From: Seongchinamella sediminis
Lineage (GTDB): Bacteria > Pseudomonadota > Gammaproteobacteria > Pseudomonadales > Halieaceae
Length of the DNA: 64,000 nucleotides
Direction: 5' to 3'
Assembly: GCF_003457605.1 (NCBI RefSeq)
Contig: NZ_QRAN01000001.1
Span: forward strand, 310,642-374,641
The number at the start of each line of letters is the position of its first letter. The stretch's first letter is position 1. Positions 45,238 to 57,055 of the stretch are shown piece by piece. The notes beneath the pieces are model-generated. The model was not told the DNA's origin. It did no database searches and worked only from the letters and a program-made list of their open reading frames with translations. A program made the position numbers and the translations under genes.

Positions 45238-47115
45238 GTGTTACTGCAAATAGCCGAACCGGGCCAGTCACCACTGCCGCACCAGAGCAAGCTGGCGGTG
45301 GGGATAGATTTGGGAACGACGAATTCGCTGGTGGCCACCGTGCGCGGCGGTCGCGCCGAGGTGCTGGTCGACGAGGCCGCCCAGTTTATGCTGCCTTCGG
45401 TGGTGAACTACTCCGGCGCCGAGGGACCCGTGGTAGGTGCCGCCGCCCTGGAGCTGGCCAGTCAGCATCCCGCCGATACCCTGGTGTCGGTCAAGCGCTT
45501 TATGGGTCGGGGCAGGGTGGATGCCGGTAAGGATGCCGAACGGGCGCACTATCGGCTGGCCGACGGTGACGAAGGGATGGTCAGCTTTGTTACCAGCCAG
45601 GGTAACGTCAGTCCGGTACAGGCCTCTGCCGAGATCCTCGGGGCGCTGGCCGGGCGGGCCCGGCAAACCCTCGGCGCAGACGTCGAAGGCGCGGTAATCA
45701 CCGTGCCCGCCTATTTCGATGATGCCCAGCGCCAGGCCACCAAGGACGCCGCGACCCTGGCGGGACTGCCGGTGCTGCGGCTGCTGAATGAACCCACCGC
45801 CGCCGCCGTTGCCTATGGCCTGGATTCCCAGGAAGAGGGGGTCATCGCCGTTTACGATCTCGGCGGTGGCACCTTCGATATTTCGATATTGCGCCTGCAC
45901 CGCGGGGTGTTTGAGGTGCTCGCCACTGGCGGCGATACCGCCCTGGGGGGCGATGACCTCGATGCAGCGATCGTCAGCTGGGTGCTGGAACAGGTGACCG
46001 GCAGCGGGCTCCACGGCGGCCAGTACCGGGCCCTGCACCGTATGGCGCGCGAGGCCAAGGAGACCCTGTCCGGCGCGGCGTCGGTGGAGCTGCCGCTGGT
46101 GGAGGTAATCCCCGGCGCCGGGTCACTGACGCTCGACCGGGAACAGTTCGAGGCGCTGGTCCAGCCCCAGGTGAAACGCACCTTGCGGGCCTGCCGCCGT
46201 TGCCTGCGCGATGCCGGCGTCGACGCCGTCGACGAGGTGGTCCTGGTTGGCGGGTCCACCCGGGTGCCGCTGGTGCGCGAGGCAGTCGAGGGTTTTTTCC
46301 AGCGTCCGCCGCTGGTCGATATCGACCCGGACCGGGTAGTGGCCATCGGCGCTGCCATCCAGGCGGATATCCTGGTGGGCAACCGGCCCGAGGGGGACCT
46401 GTTGCTGCTGGATGTGATTCCCCTGTCCCTGGGCCTGGAAACCATGGGCGGACTGGTGGAGAAAATCGTTCCCCGCAATACCACCATTCCGGTTACCCGG
46501 GCCCAGGAATTTACCACCTTCAAGGACGGCCAGACCGCCCTGGCGGTGCATATTGTCCAGGGTGAGCGTGAACTGGTAGCGGATTCCCGCTCCCTGGCAC
46601 GCTTTGAATTGCGCGGTATCCCGCCAATGGTGGCCGGTGCGGCCCGCATCCGGGTGACCTTCCAGGTAGATGCGGACGGGCTGCTCAACGTGACTGCCCG
46701 GGAGGAGACCACCGGTGTCGAAAGCGCGGTGACCGTAAAGCCCTCCTTCGGCCTCAGCGATGAGCAGATTACCGATATGCTGCAGTCCTCCTTCAGTCAC
46801 GCCGAGGAAGACAAGAGCGCCCGCCAGCTGGCGGAACAGCGGCTGGATGCCGAACAGCTGTTGCAGGGCCTGGAGGCGGCGCTGGCGGCCGATGGCGGCG
46901 AACTGCTCAGCGAGGCCGAGTGCCAGGCCCTGCATCAGAAAATGCAGGCCCTGCGGGAACTGGCGAGCGGTGAGGATGTGGCGGCGATTCGCACCCTGAC
47001 CGAAGAACTGGGCCGGGCCAGCGAGGCATTCGCCGCCCGGCGCATGGACAAGAGCATTCGGCAGGCCCTGGCGGGCGTAAGCCTGGAAGAACTGGATCAG
47101 GAGGCAAGTGAATGA
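45238..47115 (+). CDS. hscA: Fe-S assembly Hsp70 chaperone HscA
   Basis: The 625-residue specialised Hsp70 starts at GTG 45238. Nucleotide-domain motifs are [28 protein letters not shown] and [14 protein letters not shown] substrate-binding domain and helical lid follow. It recognises the LPPVK motif of IscU to release clusters. The stop overlaps the fdx start (ATGA). Confidence 0.95.
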   Translation: MLLQIAEPGQSPLPHQSKLAVGIDLGTTNSLVATVRGGRAEVLVDEAAQFMLPSVVNYSGAEGPVVGAAALELASQHPADTLVSVKRFMGRGRVDAGKDAERAHYRLADGDEGMVSFVTSQGNVSPVQASAEILGALAGRARQTLGADVEGAVITVPAYFDDAQRQATKDAATLAGLPVLRLLNEPTAAAVAYGLDSQEEGVIAVYDLGGGTFDISILRLHRGVFEVLATGGDTALGGDDLDAAIVSWVLEQVTGSGLHGGQYRALHRMAREAKETLSGAASVELPLVEVIPGAGSLTLDREQFEALVQPQVKRTLRACRRCLRDAGVDAVDEVVLVGGSTRVPLVREAVEGFFQRPPLVDIDPDRVVAIGAAIQADILVGNRPEGDLLLLDVIPLSLGLETMGGLVEKIVPRNTTIPVTRAQEFTTFKDGQTALAVHIVQGERELVADSRSLARFELRGIPPMVAGAARIRVTFQVDADGLLNVTAREETTGVESAVTVKPSFGLSDEQITDMLQSSFSHAEEDKSARQLAEQRLDAEQLLQGLEAALAADGGELLSEAECQALHQKMQALRELASGEDVAAIRTLTEELGRASEAFAARRMDKSIRQALAGVSLEELDQEASE

Positions 47116-47450
47116 CCCGCATAGTGGTTCTGCCCAACGAAACCCTCTGCCCCGACGGCGCAGTCGTCGAGGCGGAGCCCGGCGAGAGCATCTGTCGGGC
47201 CCTGTTGCGCCATGACATCGAGATCGAACACGCCTGCGAGATGTCCTGTGCCTGCACTACCTGCCATGTGATCGTCCGCGAGGGCTACGATTCCATGGAG
47301 GAGCCTGATGAGCTGGAGGATGACTACCTGGACAAGGCCTGGGGGCTGGAGCCGGACTCCCGCCTGTCCTGCCAGGCCCTCGTCGCCGACGAAGACCTGG
47401 TGGTGGAAATTCCGCGCTACACTATCAACATGGTGTCCGAGCGCCATTAG
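47112..47450 (+). CDS. fdx: [2Fe-2S] ferredoxin of the isc operon
   Basis: The 112-residue adrenodoxin-type ferredoxin has ligands Cys42, Cys48, Cys51 and Cys87 ([22 protein letters not shown]), as in E. coli Fdx. It supplies electrons for cluster assembly on IscU. It overlaps hscA by 4 bases. Confidence 0.95.
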   Translation: MTRIVVLPNETLCPDGAVVEAEPGESICRALLRHDIEIEHACEMSCACTTCHVIVREGYDSMEEPDELEDDYLDKAWGLEPDSRLSCQALVADEDLVVEIPRYTINMVSERH

Positions 47451-47478
47451 GTCCGCGGGCCATCGGGCCGCCACGCCG

Positions 47479-47502
47479 TCATCCCGGGGCGAGCCGGGAT
47501 CC
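47479..47502. repeat. Second copy of the small palindromic repeat
   Basis: ATCCCGG and CCGGGAT arms (47481-47487, 47494-47500) flank a 6-base loop in the same GTCATCCC...GGGATCC context as 1721-1744. It lies between fdx and iscX and could affect read-through into iscX. Confidence 0.5.
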
Positions 47503-47534
47503 GGTGTCTTCGATTCACGAGCTGGAGTTATGCC

Positions 47535-47729
47535 ATGCACTGGACCGACATAAACGACATCGCCATCGAGCTCAGCGAAGCCCATCCCGAGGTGGACCCG
47601 CTGACGGTCAACTTCGTTGACCTGCGCAACTGGGTACTGGCCCTGCCGGGTTTCGATGATAACCCCGACCATTGCGGCGAGAAGATCCTGGAAGCGATAC
47701 AGGCGGCCTGGATCGAGGAACTGGACTGA
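47535..47729 (+). CDS. iscX: IscX/YfhJ small acidic Fe-S assembly protein
   Basis: The 64-residue acidic protein starts MHWTDINDIAIELSEAHPEV and contains TVNFVDLRNWVLALPGF, the IscX pattern. It binds IscS and tunes sulfur transfer. It is the last gene of the isc operon. Confidence 0.94.
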   Translation: MHWTDINDIAIELSEAHPEVDPLTVNFVDLRNWVLALPGFDDNPDHCGEKILEAIQAAWIEELD

Positions 47730-47875
47730 TTTCTGCGCTCCCGGGCGGGCCCGATACGGGAGCCGGCGGCGATCGCGCGGGTGCTTTCGCCAGTCACTGC
47801 CGGTGTGCATTTTGCCGTATCGCCTAAGTTGTTGATTTTTTGAGAAATTAATATCTGCCTCGAACCACTATCTGG

Positions 47876-47904
47876 GTGAAACCCGCACCCAAAATCCGTA
47901 TAAT
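47876..47904 (+). promoter_or_regulatory. Probable ndk promoter
   Basis: A perfect TATAAT at 47899-47904 stands 93 bases before the ndk ATG. The -35 (GTGAAA at 47876-47881, 17-base spacer) is weak. Confidence 0.45.
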
Positions 47905-47996
47905 TGCGCGGCTTTAATCTCACCTGCCCGGGCGGGGCCCGCAAGGGCGTCTGCGAGGCGGGTGTTTATCCTTGAAATCCCACTGGAGAATTTCCC

Positions 47997-48422
47997 ATGG
48001 CTGTAGAACGCACACTGTCCATCATCAAGCCGGACGCGGTCGGCAAGAACATTATCGGCAAGATTTATTCCCGCTTCGAGAGCAATGACCTGCAAATCGT
48101 CGCCGCGAAAATGCTGCGCCTGTCGGACGTGGTCGCCGGCGGTTTCTACGCCGAGCACCGCGAGCGCCCTTTCTTCAAGGACCTGGTTGAATTCATGACC
48201 TCAGGTCCGGTTGTGGTCCAGGTGCTGGAAGGCGAGGACGCCATCGCCAAAAACCGTGAGCTGATGGGCGCCACCAACCCCCAGGAAGCTGCCGCCGGCA
48301 CCATCCGCGCCGACTTCGCTTCCAGCATTGACGCCAACGCCGTGCACGGTTCCGATTCGCCCGAGTCCGCGGCCCGCGAAATAGCCTACTTCTTCGCCGC
48401 CAGCGAGATCTGCGAGCGCTAG
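47997..48422 (+). CDS. ndk: Nucleoside diphosphate kinase
   Basis: The 141-residue enzyme transfers phosphate from ATP to NDPs. It starts [15 protein letters not shown] and has the active-site histidine in [12 protein letters not shown]. It is a housekeeping gene preceding rlmN, as in Pseudomonas. Confidence 0.97.
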   Translation: MAVERTLSIIKPDAVGKNIIGKIYSRFESNDLQIVAAKMLRLSDVVAGGFYAEHRERPFFKDLVEFMTSGPVVVQVLEGEDAIAKNRELMGATNPQEAAAGTIRADFASSIDANAVHGSDSPESAAREIAYFFAASEICER

Positions 48423-48431
48423 GCAATTACC

Positions 48432-49604
48432 GTGACCTCCGTCATCGCCACTTCTGTCGACCCCGGCCAGCAGGCACCGCAAAAGGTGAACCTGCTGGGC
48501 CTGCCGTTGGCCGCCATGGAACAGTACTTCCTGGAACTGGGGGAGAAGAAGTTCCGTGCCCGGCAGGTACTGAAGTGGATACATCACCACGGGGTGACGG
48601 ATATCGATGACATGACCAATCTCGGCAAGGCCCTGAGGGAAAAACTCAAGGCCCGCGCCGAGATTCGCCCGCCGCAAATCGTCAGCCAGCACGACTCCAG
48701 CGATGGCACCCGCAAATGGGCCATTCGCGTGGACGGTGGCGGCCTGGTGGAGGCGGTGCTGATTCCGGACGGCAACCGGGCGACCCTGTGCGTCTCGTCC
48801 CAGGTCGGCTGCAGCCTCGACTGCAGCTTCTGTTCTACCGGCAAGCAGGGCTTCCAGCGCGACCTCAGCGCCGCCGAAATCATCGGCCAGGTGTGGCTGG
48901 CGATCGATTCCTACGATGCCTTCCAGTCCGGCAAGGGCCGGGTGGTCACCAACGTGGTGATGATGGGCATGGGCGAGCCCCTGCTCAACTTCGACAACGT
49001 GGTGGCGGCCATGGACCTGATGATGGAAGACAATGCCTACGGCATCTCCAAGCGCCGGGTCACCCTGAGCACATCCGGCGTGGTGCCGGCCCTGGACCGG
49101 CTGGCCGCAGTCAGCGAGGCCTCCCTGGCGGTGTCCCTGCACGCGCCCAACGACGCCTTGCGCAACGAACTGGTGCCGATCAACCGCAAGTACCCCATCG
49201 CGGTATTGCTGCAGAGTGCCCGCAACTACATCGACGCCCAGAGTGACAAAAAGCGGGTGGTGACCATTGAGTACACCCTGATCGCCGGGGTCAATGACCA
49301 GCGCGAGCACGCCGAGGAGCTGGCCCGGCTGCTCAGGGACTTTCCCTGCAAGATCAACCTGATACCGTTCAACACCTTCGATCAGTCCGACTATCGCCGC
49401 CCCAGCGGCAATGCCGTGTCCCGGTTCTGGCAAGTACTGGTGGATGCAGGATATATTGTCACCGTGCGTACCACCCGCGGCGACGACATCGACGCCGCCT
49501 GTGGCCAACTGGTCGGCCAGGTGGTGGATCGCACGCGCCGCAGCGAGCGCTATCGCGAGGCGGCGCAGCAACAGAAGAACGATGTACAACCGGGGCAGAG
49601 GTAG
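48432..49604 (+). CDS. rlmN: Dual-specificity 23S rRNA/tRNA m2A methyltransferase RlmN
   Basis: The 390-residue radical-SAM enzyme methylates A2503 of 23S rRNA and A37 of some tRNAs. The CX3CX2C motif is [11 protein letters not shown]. The conserved [13 protein letters not shown] and the C-terminal [15 protein letters not shown] (second catalytic cysteine) are present. The start is GTG 48432, 9 bases after ndk. Confidence 0.95.
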   Translation: MTSVIATSVDPGQQAPQKVNLLGLPLAAMEQYFLELGEKKFRARQVLKWIHHHGVTDIDDMTNLGKALREKLKARAEIRPPQIVSQHDSSDGTRKWAIRVDGGGLVEAVLIPDGNRATLCVSSQVGCSLDCSFCSTGKQGFQRDLSAAEIIGQVWLAIDSYDAFQSGKGRVVTNVVMMGMGEPLLNFDNVVAAMDLMMEDNAYGISKRRVTLSTSGVVPALDRLAAVSEASLAVSLHAPNDALRNELVPINRKYPIAVLLQSARNYIDAQSDKKRVVTIEYTLIAGVNDQREHAEELARLLRDFPCKINLIPFNTFDQSDYRRPSGNAVSRFWQVLVDAGYIVTVRTTRGDDIDAACGQLVGQVVDRTRRSERYREAAQQQKNDVQPGQR

Positions 49605-49612
49605 TCACAGGT

Positions 49613-50377
49613 ATGGGCAAAGGATTACGCATTTTGGCGGCGCTGGCGGTAACACTGCTGTTGGCTGCCTGTGTCACCACCACCGATAGCGTTTTCACCG
49701 AAAAAGCCGACCCGGAAAAAGCCCTGGAGCGGCGGGTGGAGCTGGCTCGCAAGTATATTGGTGAAGGCAACTGGGATAACGCCAAGCGCAACCTCAAGCT
49801 GGCCTACGAGCTGGACCCCGACAACGCCGAGGTCCACGAGGCCTTCGCCCTGGTCTACCAGAGCACCGGTGAATTCGAGCTGGCCGAACAGAGCTACCGG
49901 ACCGCGATCAAGCTGGACCGGAACTTCTCCCGGGCCCGCAATAACTATGCGACCTTCCTGTACTCCCAGCAGCGTTATGAGGAAGCGGCGGCGCAGCTGG
50001 AATTCGTGGTCAGGGACTCCCTGTACAAGGCCCGGCCCCGGGCATTTGTAAACCTGGGCCTGTGCCGCCTGCAGCTGTTTGACAGCGCCGGTGCCGAGGA
50101 GGCCTTTCGCCGGGCCCTGACCATGGACCGCACCAATGCCATTGCCTTGCTGGAGCTGGCCCAGTTGCGCTTCGATGCCGACGATTTCCGCACCGCCCAG
50201 ACTTATTACGACACCTACCGCACCGTGGTGCGCCAGCAGTCGGCGCGCGGTCTGTGGCTGGGTATCCGCCTGGCGCGGGAAAACGACGATCGCAATGCCG
50301 AGGGCAGCTATGCCCTGGCCCTGGCCAACCTGTACCCGGATTCGATCGAGTACGACGCCTACAAGCGGACCAGGTGA
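49613..50377 (+). CDS. pilW: Type IV pilus assembly lipoprotein PilW/PilF
   Basis: The 254-residue outer-membrane pilotin has lipobox LAAC (Cys20) followed by six TPR-like helical pairs (for example NAEVHEAFALVYQSTGEFEL). It helps the PilQ secretin assemble. It sits between rlmN and rodZ in the usual gammaproteobacterial order. Confidence 0.9.
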   Translation: MGKGLRILAALAVTLLLAACVTTTDSVFTEKADPEKALERRVELARKYIGEGNWDNAKRNLKLAYELDPDNAEVHEAFALVYQSTGEFELAEQSYRTAIKLDRNFSRARNNYATFLYSQQRYEEAAAQLEFVVRDSLYKARPRAFVNLGLCRLQLFDSAGAEEAFRRALTMDRTNAIALLELAQLRFDADDFRTAQTYYDTYRTVVRQQSARGLWLGIRLARENDDRNAEGSYALALANLYPDSIEYDAYKRTR

Positions 50378-50378
50378 C

Positions 50379-50858
50379 ATGACCAGTGATGTTGCTTTAC
50401 AGGCCGATGCGTTTGTGACCCCGGGTATGCGTCTGCGCCGGGCGCGGCTGGAATCGGGAATGTCCGAGCGGGAAGTCGAGGAACGGCTCAACCTGGTACC
50501 GGGCTACGTGGTCATTCTGGAGCGCGATGATTACCAGTCCCTGCGCAGCCCCGCTTTCGCCCGGGGGTATGTGCGCGCGTACGGCCAGTTGATGCAGCTC
50601 GACGAGCAGGTGTTGCTGGCGGCGTTTGATGAACAGCGGCAGAACTGGGAGCAGGAAAAGCAGCGGGTGGAGACCCGTGCGCTGCAACTGCAGAGTAGCG
50701 GACTGAGCGTGGTGATTGGCCTGGCGATACTGTCGCTGCTGGTTTTCATGCTCTGGTGGTGGTTTGGGCGGGAGGACGAGCCCGCCGCCGAGCCCCTGTC
50801 GCAACAAGCCAATGAATTCGTGGTTGCCGGTGCCGAAATACCGGCAGGTGAGCAATGA
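50379..50858 (+). CDS. Short RodZ-like HTH membrane protein
   Basis: The 159-residue product has an N-terminal Xre-type helix-turn-helix (about 16-80: [40 protein letters not shown]), one transmembrane helix (about 111-130) and a short acidic tail. It aligns in position with RodZ, which anchors MreB for rod shape. Canonical RodZ is about twice as long and ends in a periplasmic beta domain that is absent here. Its start is 2 bases after pilW and its stop overlaps ispG by 4. The domain loss may be lineage-specific. Confidence 0.8.
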   Translation: MTSDVALQADAFVTPGMRLRRARLESGMSEREVEERLNLVPGYVVILERDDYQSLRSPAFARGYVRAYGQLMQLDEQVLLAAFDEQRQNWEQEKQRVETRALQLQSSGLSVVIGLAILSLLVFMLWWWFGREDEPAAEPLSQQANEFVVAGAEIPAGEQ

Positions 50859-52000
50859 GTACTGAATCCCCGATCAAGCGTCGCAAGTCCCGGCAAATAT
50901 ACGTCGGTGATGTGGCCGTTGGCGGCGATGCGCCGATCAGTGTGCAGAGCATGACCAATACCGAGACCTGCGATGTGGCGGCGACTGTCGCCCAGGTCCA
51001 GTCCATCGCCGACGCCGGCGCTGACATCGTCCGGGTGTCCGTGCCCAGCATGGAGGCCGCGGAAGCCTTCAAGCAGATTCGGGCGCAGGTATCGATCCCG
51101 CTGGTGGCCGACATTCATTTCGACCACAAGATCGCCCTCAAGGTGGCGGAATACGGCGTCGACTGCCTGCGCATCAATCCCGGCAATATCGGCCGTGACG
51201 ACAAGGTGCGGGAAGTGATCAGCAGCGCCCGCGACAAGGGCATCCCGATCCGTATCGGCGTCAACGCGGGTTCCCTGGGCAAGGACTTGCAGCGCAAGTA
51301 TGGCGAGCCGACCGCGGCGGCGCTGGTGGAATCAGCCATGCGTCACGTGGACATCCTCGACAAGCACAACTATCCGGACTTCAAGGTCAGCGTAAAGGCC
51401 TCGGAAGTGTTCATGGCTGTCGAGGCTTACCGCCTGCTGGCGCGAGAAATCGACCAGCCCCTGCACCTGGGCATTACCGAGGCCGGGGGCCTCCGTGGCG
51501 GCACGGTGAAATCCGCGGTCGGTCTGGGGATGCTGCTGATGGACGGCATCGGTGACACTATCCGTATTTCCCTGGCGGCGGACCCGGTGGAGGAAGTGAA
51601 AGTCGGCTTCGATATCCTCAAGAGCCTCAAACTGCGCAGCAACGGCATTAACTTCATCGCCTGTCCCAGCTGCTCGCGACAGAATTTTGACGTGGTCGGC
51701 ACCATGAATATCCTCGAACAGCGGCTGGAGGATGTGCGCACCGCCATGGATGTGGCGGTGATTGGCTGCATCGTCAATGGCCCGGGCGAGGCGCGCGAGG
51801 CCGATGTGGGTCTGACCGGCGCCAGCCCCAGCAACCTGATTTATGTGGACGGCGAACCCGACCACAAAATCAGCAACGAAGAATTTATCGATCACCTGGA
51901 AGCGGTGATTCGCGACAAGGCCGCGCAACTGGAAAAACAGCGGGCGGAAAACGCCGAAAAGCTGATCATCAGTGCGCCTGCCAGTCGCGGCGGGAACTGA
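50855..52000 (+). CDS. ispG: (E)-4-hydroxy-3-methylbut-2-enyl-diphosphate synthase (flavodoxin)
   Basis: The 381-residue [4Fe-4S] enzyme of the MEP isoprenoid pathway has the conserved N-terminal [17 protein letters not shown]. Cluster cysteines lie in [11 protein letters not shown] and [10 protein letters not shown]. It overlaps rodZ (ATGA). Confidence 0.96.
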   Translation: MSTESPIKRRKSRQIYVGDVAVGGDAPISVQSMTNTETCDVAATVAQVQSIADAGADIVRVSVPSMEAAEAFKQIRAQVSIPLVADIHFDHKIALKVAEYGVDCLRINPGNIGRDDKVREVISSARDKGIPIRIGVNAGSLGKDLQRKYGEPTAAALVESAMRHVDILDKHNYPDFKVSVKASEVFMAVEAYRLLAREIDQPLHLGITEAGGLRGGTVKSAVGLGMLLMDGIGDTIRISLAADPVEEVKVGFDILKSLKLRSNGINFIACPSCSRQNFDVVGTMNILEQRLEDVRTAMDVAVIGCIVNGPGEAREADVGLTGASPSNLIYVDGEPDHKISNEEFIDHLEAVIRDKAAQLEKQRAENAEKLIISAPASRGGN

Positions 52001-52025
52001 ACCCGCTGACCGGAGTAGAGTAACT

Positions 52026-53312
52026 GTGAGTAATATCCGAGCCATCCGCGGGATGAACGATATCCTGCCGGACGAGACACCCTACTGGCAGCACATTGAA
52101 GGCGCGGTTCGCCAGTTGATGGCGGGCTACGGTTACAGCGAGATCCGCCTGCCGGTTGTCGAGCAGACAGAGCTGTTCCGGCGTGGCGTCGGTGAGGCCA
52201 CTGACATCGTCGAGAAGGAAATGTATACCTTCGCCGACCGCAATGACGACAGCCTGACCCTGCGCCCGGAGGGCACTGCCGGCTGTGTCCGCGCCGCTAT
52301 CCAGCACGGCATGTTGAATACGCCGCAGCGCCTGTGGTACGCCGGTCCCATGTTCCGCTACGAGCGCCCCCAGAAGGGACGCCAGCGCCAGTTCCACCAG
52401 GTGGGGCTGGAAGCCTTTGGTGTCGCCAGCCCGGACATGGATGCGGAGGTCATTTTGCTGACCGCCCGCCTGTGGCGCGTGCTGGGTGTCAGCGACCACG
52501 TCGAACTGCAGCTCAATTCCATTGGCAGCGCGCGGTCGCGGGATGACTACCGCGAGGCGCTGGTCAGCTACCTGCGGGATCACTTCGACGCCCTGGACGA
52601 GGACAGCCAGCGGCGCCTGGACAGCAATCCCCTGCGCATCCTGGACAGCAAGAATTCCGCTACCCAGGCCTTGCTGGACGGGGCGCCTTCGCTGGCAAAC
52701 TACCTCGACGAGGAGTCCCGCGCTGACTTCGATCGGCTGCGGGCCCTGCTGGATGCTGCCGGGCTGAAATATACGGTCAATCCGCGCCTGGTGCGTGGAC
52801 TGGACTATTACAACAAGACCGTTTTCGAATGGGTCACGGATCGCCTGGGTGCCCAGGGCACCGTGTGCGGGGGTGGGCGCTACGATGGCCTGGTTGCGCA
52901 GCTCGGTGGCAAGCCGGTACCGGGTGTGGGTTTCGCCATGGGGATCGAGCGCCTGGTGTTGTTGCTGGAAGCCTGTGACACACTGCCCGCGGCCGCTGCC
53001 GACGCCGATGTCTACGTGGTCAGCTTTGGCGACCTGGCCCAGGACGAGGCGCTGGCGGCAAGCGAACGCTTGCGCGATGCTTTTCCTGCCCTCAGAATCG
53101 TCCAGCACAATGGCGGCGGCAGCTTCAAGAGCCAGATGAAGAAAGCCGACAAGAGTGGCGCCCGGCTGGCGCTGATCTGGGGTGATGATGAGGTGGCCGC
53201 GGGAACCGTTAGTCTCAAGCCACTGCGTGAGGATGACAAGGAGCGGGTAGGGCAGCAGACCGTACCGCGCACAGACCTGGAACAAATGCTGCAGACTTTG
53301 CTGGCAGATTGA
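52026..53312 (+). CDS. hisS: Histidyl-tRNA synthetase
   Basis: The 428-residue class II synthetase starts at GTG 52026 ([14 protein letters not shown]). A longer in-frame ATG at 51972 lies in ispG and is rejected. Motif 2 ([19 protein letters not shown]) and the histidine-binding [15 protein letters not shown] and [11 protein letters not shown] (motif 3) are intact. Confidence 0.97.
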   Translation: MSNIRAIRGMNDILPDETPYWQHIEGAVRQLMAGYGYSEIRLPVVEQTELFRRGVGEATDIVEKEMYTFADRNDDSLTLRPEGTAGCVRAAIQHGMLNTPQRLWYAGPMFRYERPQKGRQRQFHQVGLEAFGVASPDMDAEVILLTARLWRVLGVSDHVELQLNSIGSARSRDDYREALVSYLRDHFDALDEDSQRRLDSNPLRILDSKNSATQALLDGAPSLANYLDEESRADFDRLRALLDAAGLKYTVNPRLVRGLDYYNKTVFEWVTDRLGAQGTVCGGGRYDGLVAQLGGKPVPGVGFAMGIERLVLLLEACDTLPAAAADADVYVVSFGDLAQDEALAASERLRDAFPALRIVQHNGGGSFKSQMKKADKSGARLALIWGDDEVAAGTVSLKPLREDDKERVGQQTVPRTDLEQMLQTLLAD

Positions 53313-53334
53313 GAACTTAGAGGAACAGAAACAC

Positions 53335-54060
53335 GTGGAACAGTACCGCTCGGAAGATGAACAGGTCGAGGCACTCAAGAAGTGGTGGCAGGAAAATGGC
53401 CGCTCCACCCTGGTGGCTATTATCGTCGCCCTCGGCCTGGGCTTCGGCTGGCAGGGCTGGCAGAAGTACCAGCAGGGCGAGCTGGAAGGGGCATCCTCCA
53501 GCTACCAGGCCATGCTGCAGGCGCTGTCCACCGACGACAATGACGCCGCTGCCGGGTTGGCGGCGGATATCAAGCAGGAGTTCAGCCGCAGTACATACGC
53601 CCAGTTTGCGGCCCTCCACCTGGCCCGCATCGCGGTCAATGAGGGCGATCTCGCGGGTGCCGAGGCGGAATTGCGCTGGGTGCTCGGCCGGGCCGACAAG
53701 GGCAGCGACACCATGCAGCTCGCGCAACTGCGGCTGGCCCGGGTGCTGGCTGCCGCAGGCGATACCGCCCAGGCACTGAACATTCTGGAAAGCGCCGACC
53801 CTGGCGCCTACGCCGCGGCCTACCAGGTGGCACGGGGCGACATCCTGTTGCTGGAAGAGCGCGCTGCCGACGCGCGGGAAGCCTACAGTTCGGCGATGAT
53901 GCTGGCCTCCCGTGGCCAGGGCCAGCTCAACATGGCCATGCTGCAGCAGAAGCTGCAAAGCCTGAGCCAGCAGGGGCCGCGAGAGCTGCCGGCCGCCGCC
54001 GCAAGCGAGGCCCCGGCTGGTGCCGCCGCGGATGCCGTCGCAGCAGATACGGAGAACTGA
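53335..54060 (+). CDS. yfgM: YfgM family periplasmic TPR ancillary protein
   Basis: The 241-residue product starts at GTG 53335. One N-terminal membrane helix (about 26-43) follows EQVEALKKWWQENGRSTLV. TPR-like repeats extend from about 55 to 205, and the tail is Ala-rich. YfgM links SecYEG to periplasmic chaperones and is always near bamB and der in this order. Confidence 0.9.
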   Translation: MEQYRSEDEQVEALKKWWQENGRSTLVAIIVALGLGFGWQGWQKYQQGELEGASSSYQAMLQALSTDDNDAAAGLAADIKQEFSRSTYAQFAALHLARIAVNEGDLAGAEAELRWVLGRADKGSDTMQLAQLRLARVLAAAGDTAQALNILESADPGAYAAAYQVARGDILLLEERAADAREAYSSAMMLASRGQGQLNMAMLQQKLQSLSQQGPRELPAAAASEAPAGAAADAVAADTEN

Positions 54061-54063
54061 TCG

Positions 54064-55230
54064 ATGCAGCGTCTGTTACTGCTTCTACCCCTGCTGTTGA
54101 CCCTGGGCGCCTGTAGTACGGTAAAGGGCTGGTTTGAGGTAGACGACGAGGACCCAACGGCCCCGGTGGCGCTGGTGGACATCGAGGAGAAGGTCAAGGT
54201 CCGCAAGCTGTGGTCCACCGGGGTGGGCGACGGCCAGGGCAAGGGCCTGTACAAGCTGCAGCCGGTCATGGACGGCAATACCCTGTATGCCGCCTCCGCC
54301 GAGGGGGAAGTGAAGGCCATCGATCGCAGCAACGGCAGGACGCTGTGGAAAACCGACCTCGATACCGGGCTCTCCGGCGGCGTGGGCCACTACGGCGATG
54401 CCCTGTTCCTCGGCAGCTCCGACGGTTTCGTCCTGAAAGTGTCTGCCGCCAGCGGCGAACTGCTGTGGTCAACCCGGCTCCAGGGCGAGGTGCTGGCGCC
54501 GCCCCAGGGCAACGGCGAGGTGGTAATTGCCCAGACCTATGACGGCAAGCTGCAGGGGCTCGATGCCGGGACCGGCGAAAAACTCTGGACCTACGACAGT
54601 GACGTGCCGGTGCTGACCATTCGCGGCACCAGTACCCCCATTCTCAACGGCAATACCGCCTACGCCGGATTCGCCAATGGCAGGGTGGTGGCCTTTGACG
54701 CCCAGACTGGCGGTGTCCTGTGGGAAGTGCGCGTTGCCATTTCCCAGGGCCGTTCGGAAATCGAGCGGATCGTGGATGTGGACGGTCGCATGGCGCTGAT
54801 CGGTAACGAGCTCTACGCCGCCAGCTACCAGGGCCGGATAGTGGCCATCGATGCCACCGCCGGCCGCAAGATATGGCAGAAAGACGTGTCCTCCTTTTCC
54901 GGGGTTTCCCAGGGCTTTGGCAACGTCTACGTGACCGATGAAGACGGCACCATCAGCGCCTACCTGCGCAATGGCCAGGGCCTGCGCTGGGCCCAGGATG
55001 CTCTGGGCTACCGCGAGCTGTCCCGACCGACGCCGGTCAGTAGCTACGTTGCCGTGGTCGACCTGGATGGTTACCTGCACCTGGTATCCCAGGTCGACGG
55101 CGAACTGGTGGGCCGGGCCAAACCCGGTGGTGGTGGCGCCCGCGCCGACATGATCGCCGATGGCAACCTGCTCTACGTATTCACCAACAAGGGCAAGCTG
55201 ATCGCCTACGAGATTACCGCGAAAAGCTGA
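54064..55230 (+). CDS. bamB: Outer-membrane protein assembly factor BamB
   Basis: The 388-residue lipoprotein has lipobox LGAC (Cys17) and an eight-bladed PQQ-type beta-propeller with repeated LYAASxxG and AIDxxxGxxLW patterns. It is the BamA partner of the BAM complex. It overlaps der by one base (TGATG). Confidence 0.94.
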   Translation: MQRLLLLLPLLLTLGACSTVKGWFEVDDEDPTAPVALVDIEEKVKVRKLWSTGVGDGQGKGLYKLQPVMDGNTLYAASAEGEVKAIDRSNGRTLWKTDLDTGLSGGVGHYGDALFLGSSDGFVLKVSAASGELLWSTRLQGEVLAPPQGNGEVVIAQTYDGKLQGLDAGTGEKLWTYDSDVPVLTIRGTSTPILNGNTAYAGFANGRVVAFDAQTGGVLWEVRVAISQGRSEIERIVDVDGRMALIGNELYAASYQGRIVAIDATAGRKIWQKDVSSFSGVSQGFGNVYVTDEDGTISAYLRNGQGLRWAQDALGYRELSRPTPVSSYVAVVDLDGYLHLVSQVDGELVGRAKPGGGGARADMIADGNLLYVFTNKGKLIAYEITAKS

Positions 55231-56636
55231 TGATTCCCGTGATCGCCCTGGTCGGGCGCCCCAATGTCGGTAAATCGACGCTGTTCAACCAGCTCACCCG
55301 CAGTCGCGATGCGCTGGTGGCCAACTTTCCCGGGCTGACCCGGGACCGCAAGTATGGCGAGGCGCGGCTGGATAACCGCCCCTACGTGGTGATTGATACC
55401 GGCGGTATCAGCGGTGACGAGCACGGCATTGATTCGGAAATGGCCGAGCAGTCGCTGGTGGCTATCGAGGAGGCGGACGCGGTACTGTTCCTGGTGGACG
55501 CACGTGAGGGCCTCAACGCCGCAGACGAGGCCCTTGCCCGGCACCTGCGGCAGAGCAACAAGTCTTTCCATCTGGTAGTCAACAAGACTGACGGCATGGA
55601 TGCCGATGTGGCCACGGCAGATTTCTATACCCTGGGTGTGGAGTCCATGTTCGCCATCGCCGCCAGCCACGGGCGCGGCGTGCGCAGCATGATTGCCGCG
55701 GTGATGGATCAGTTCCCGGAGCCGGAAGCGCCCGCCGAGGACCAGTTCCCGAACAGTACCCGGGTGGCCGTGGTCGGCCGGCCCAATGTCGGCAAGTCGA
55801 CCCTGGTCAACCGCCTGCTGGGTGAGGACAGGGTTGTGGTGTATGACCAGCCCGGGACCACGCGGGACAGTATTTACATCGATTACCAGCGCGGCGACAG
55901 GGACTACACGCTCATCGATACCGCCGGTGTGCGCCGGCGCAAGAATGTAAAGGAGACGGTGGAGAAGTTCTCCATCGTCAAGACCCTGAAGGCGATAGAC
56001 GATGCCCATGTGGTGATACTGGTCATGAATGCCCACGAGGGCATTGTCGACCAGGACATGCACCTGCTGGGGCACTGTATCGAAAAAGGCCGGGGGCTGG
56101 TGCTGGCGGTCAACAAGTGGGACGGCATCGAGCCCGACCAGCGTGACTGGATCAAGAGCGAACTGGGCCGCCGGCTGGCGTTTGCCGATTATGCCGATAC
56201 CCACTATATCTCGGCCCTGCACGGGACCGGGGTGGGGCATCTGTACAAGTCCATCGACGCCGCCTATGAATCGGCGACGCGCAAGCTATCCACCAACGCC
56301 TTGACCCGGATTCTCGAGGGCGCGGTATTTGACCACCAGCCGCCGATGGTCAATGGCCGCCGCATCAAACTGCGTTACGCCCACGCCGGTGGCCAGAACC
56401 CACCCCTGATCGTGATTCACGGCAACCAGACCGGGAAAGTGCCCAACAGCTATGCGCGCTACCTGGAAAAGGTGTATCGGCGCGAGCTGGACCTGGTCGG
56501 TACACCGGTCCGGATCGAGTTCCGTACCGCCGAAAACCCCTACTCGGACAAGCGCAACAAGCTGACCCAGCGCCAGGTGCAACGCAAGCGCCGGATGATG
56601 GCCCACGTGAAGAAAAACAAGAAAAAGAAGAAATAG
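55230..56636 (+). CDS. der: GTPase Der (EngA)
   Basis: The 468-residue tandem GTPase has two G domains, each with [10 protein letters not shown] (near residue 8 and near residue 183), then a KH-like domain and a very Lys-rich C-terminal tail (KKNKKKKK). It is needed for 50S ribosome assembly. It is the last gene of the bamB block. Confidence 0.96.
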   Translation: MIPVIALVGRPNVGKSTLFNQLTRSRDALVANFPGLTRDRKYGEARLDNRPYVVIDTGGISGDEHGIDSEMAEQSLVAIEEADAVLFLVDAREGLNAADEALARHLRQSNKSFHLVVNKTDGMDADVATADFYTLGVESMFAIAASHGRGVRSMIAAVMDQFPEPEAPAEDQFPNSTRVAVVGRPNVGKSTLVNRLLGEDRVVVYDQPGTTRDSIYIDYQRGDRDYTLIDTAGVRRRKNVKETVEKFSIVKTLKAIDDAHVVILVMNAHEGIVDQDMHLLGHCIEKGRGLVLAVNKWDGIEPDQRDWIKSELGRRLAFADYADTHYISALHGTGVGHLYKSIDAAYESATRKLSTNALTRILEGAVFDHQPPMVNGRRIKLRYAHAGGQNPPLIVIHGNQTGKVPNSYARYLEKVYRRELDLVGTPVRIEFRTAENPYSDKRNKLTQRQVQRKRRMMAHVKKNKKKKK

Positions 56637-56659
56637 CCCGGATTCGCTAGAATCAGGCT

Positions 56660-57055
56660 ATGAGCCAGCCGCTACAGCCAGATCTCGACAGCCGCCAGCA
56701 GGTGGAGCAGTTTGTCGACCGCTTTTACCAGCGGGTGCTGGCGGATGAGCAACTGGCACCGATTTTTCTCGATGTGGCCTCCATCGACCTGGAGGTGCAC
56801 CTGCCGCACATCAGGAACTACTGGTGCAAACTGCTGCTGGGGGAGCAGAACTACCGCCGCCACACCATGAATATCCACCGGGCCCTGCATGCCCAGCGCC
56901 CCCTGACCAGGGCCGATTTCGACCGCTGGCTGGAGCTGTTCACGGCCACACTGGATCAGTACTACAGCGGCCCCTACACCGAAAAAGCCCGCCGGATCGC
57001 CACTGCTATCGCAGCGAATATGCAGCAAAGCCTGCCCGAAAACACCGATTCCTGA
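56660..57055 (+). CDS. Group III truncated haemoglobin
   Basis: The 131-residue globin has FVDRFYQRVLADEQLAPIF and HIRNYWCKLLLGEQNY. The proximal histidine lies in the TMNIHRALHA segment, and WLELFTATLDQYY follows. The pattern fits the group III (trHbP-like) class. It may scavenge NO or oxygen, consistent with the nor genes elsewhere in the window, though there is no direct link. It lies 23 bases after der. Confidence 0.85.
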   Translation: MSQPLQPDLDSRQQVEQFVDRFYQRVLADEQLAPIFLDVASIDLEVHLPHIRNYWCKLLLGEQNYRRHTMNIHRALHAQRPLTRADFDRWLELFTATLDQYYSGPYTEKARRIATAIAANMQQSLPENTDS

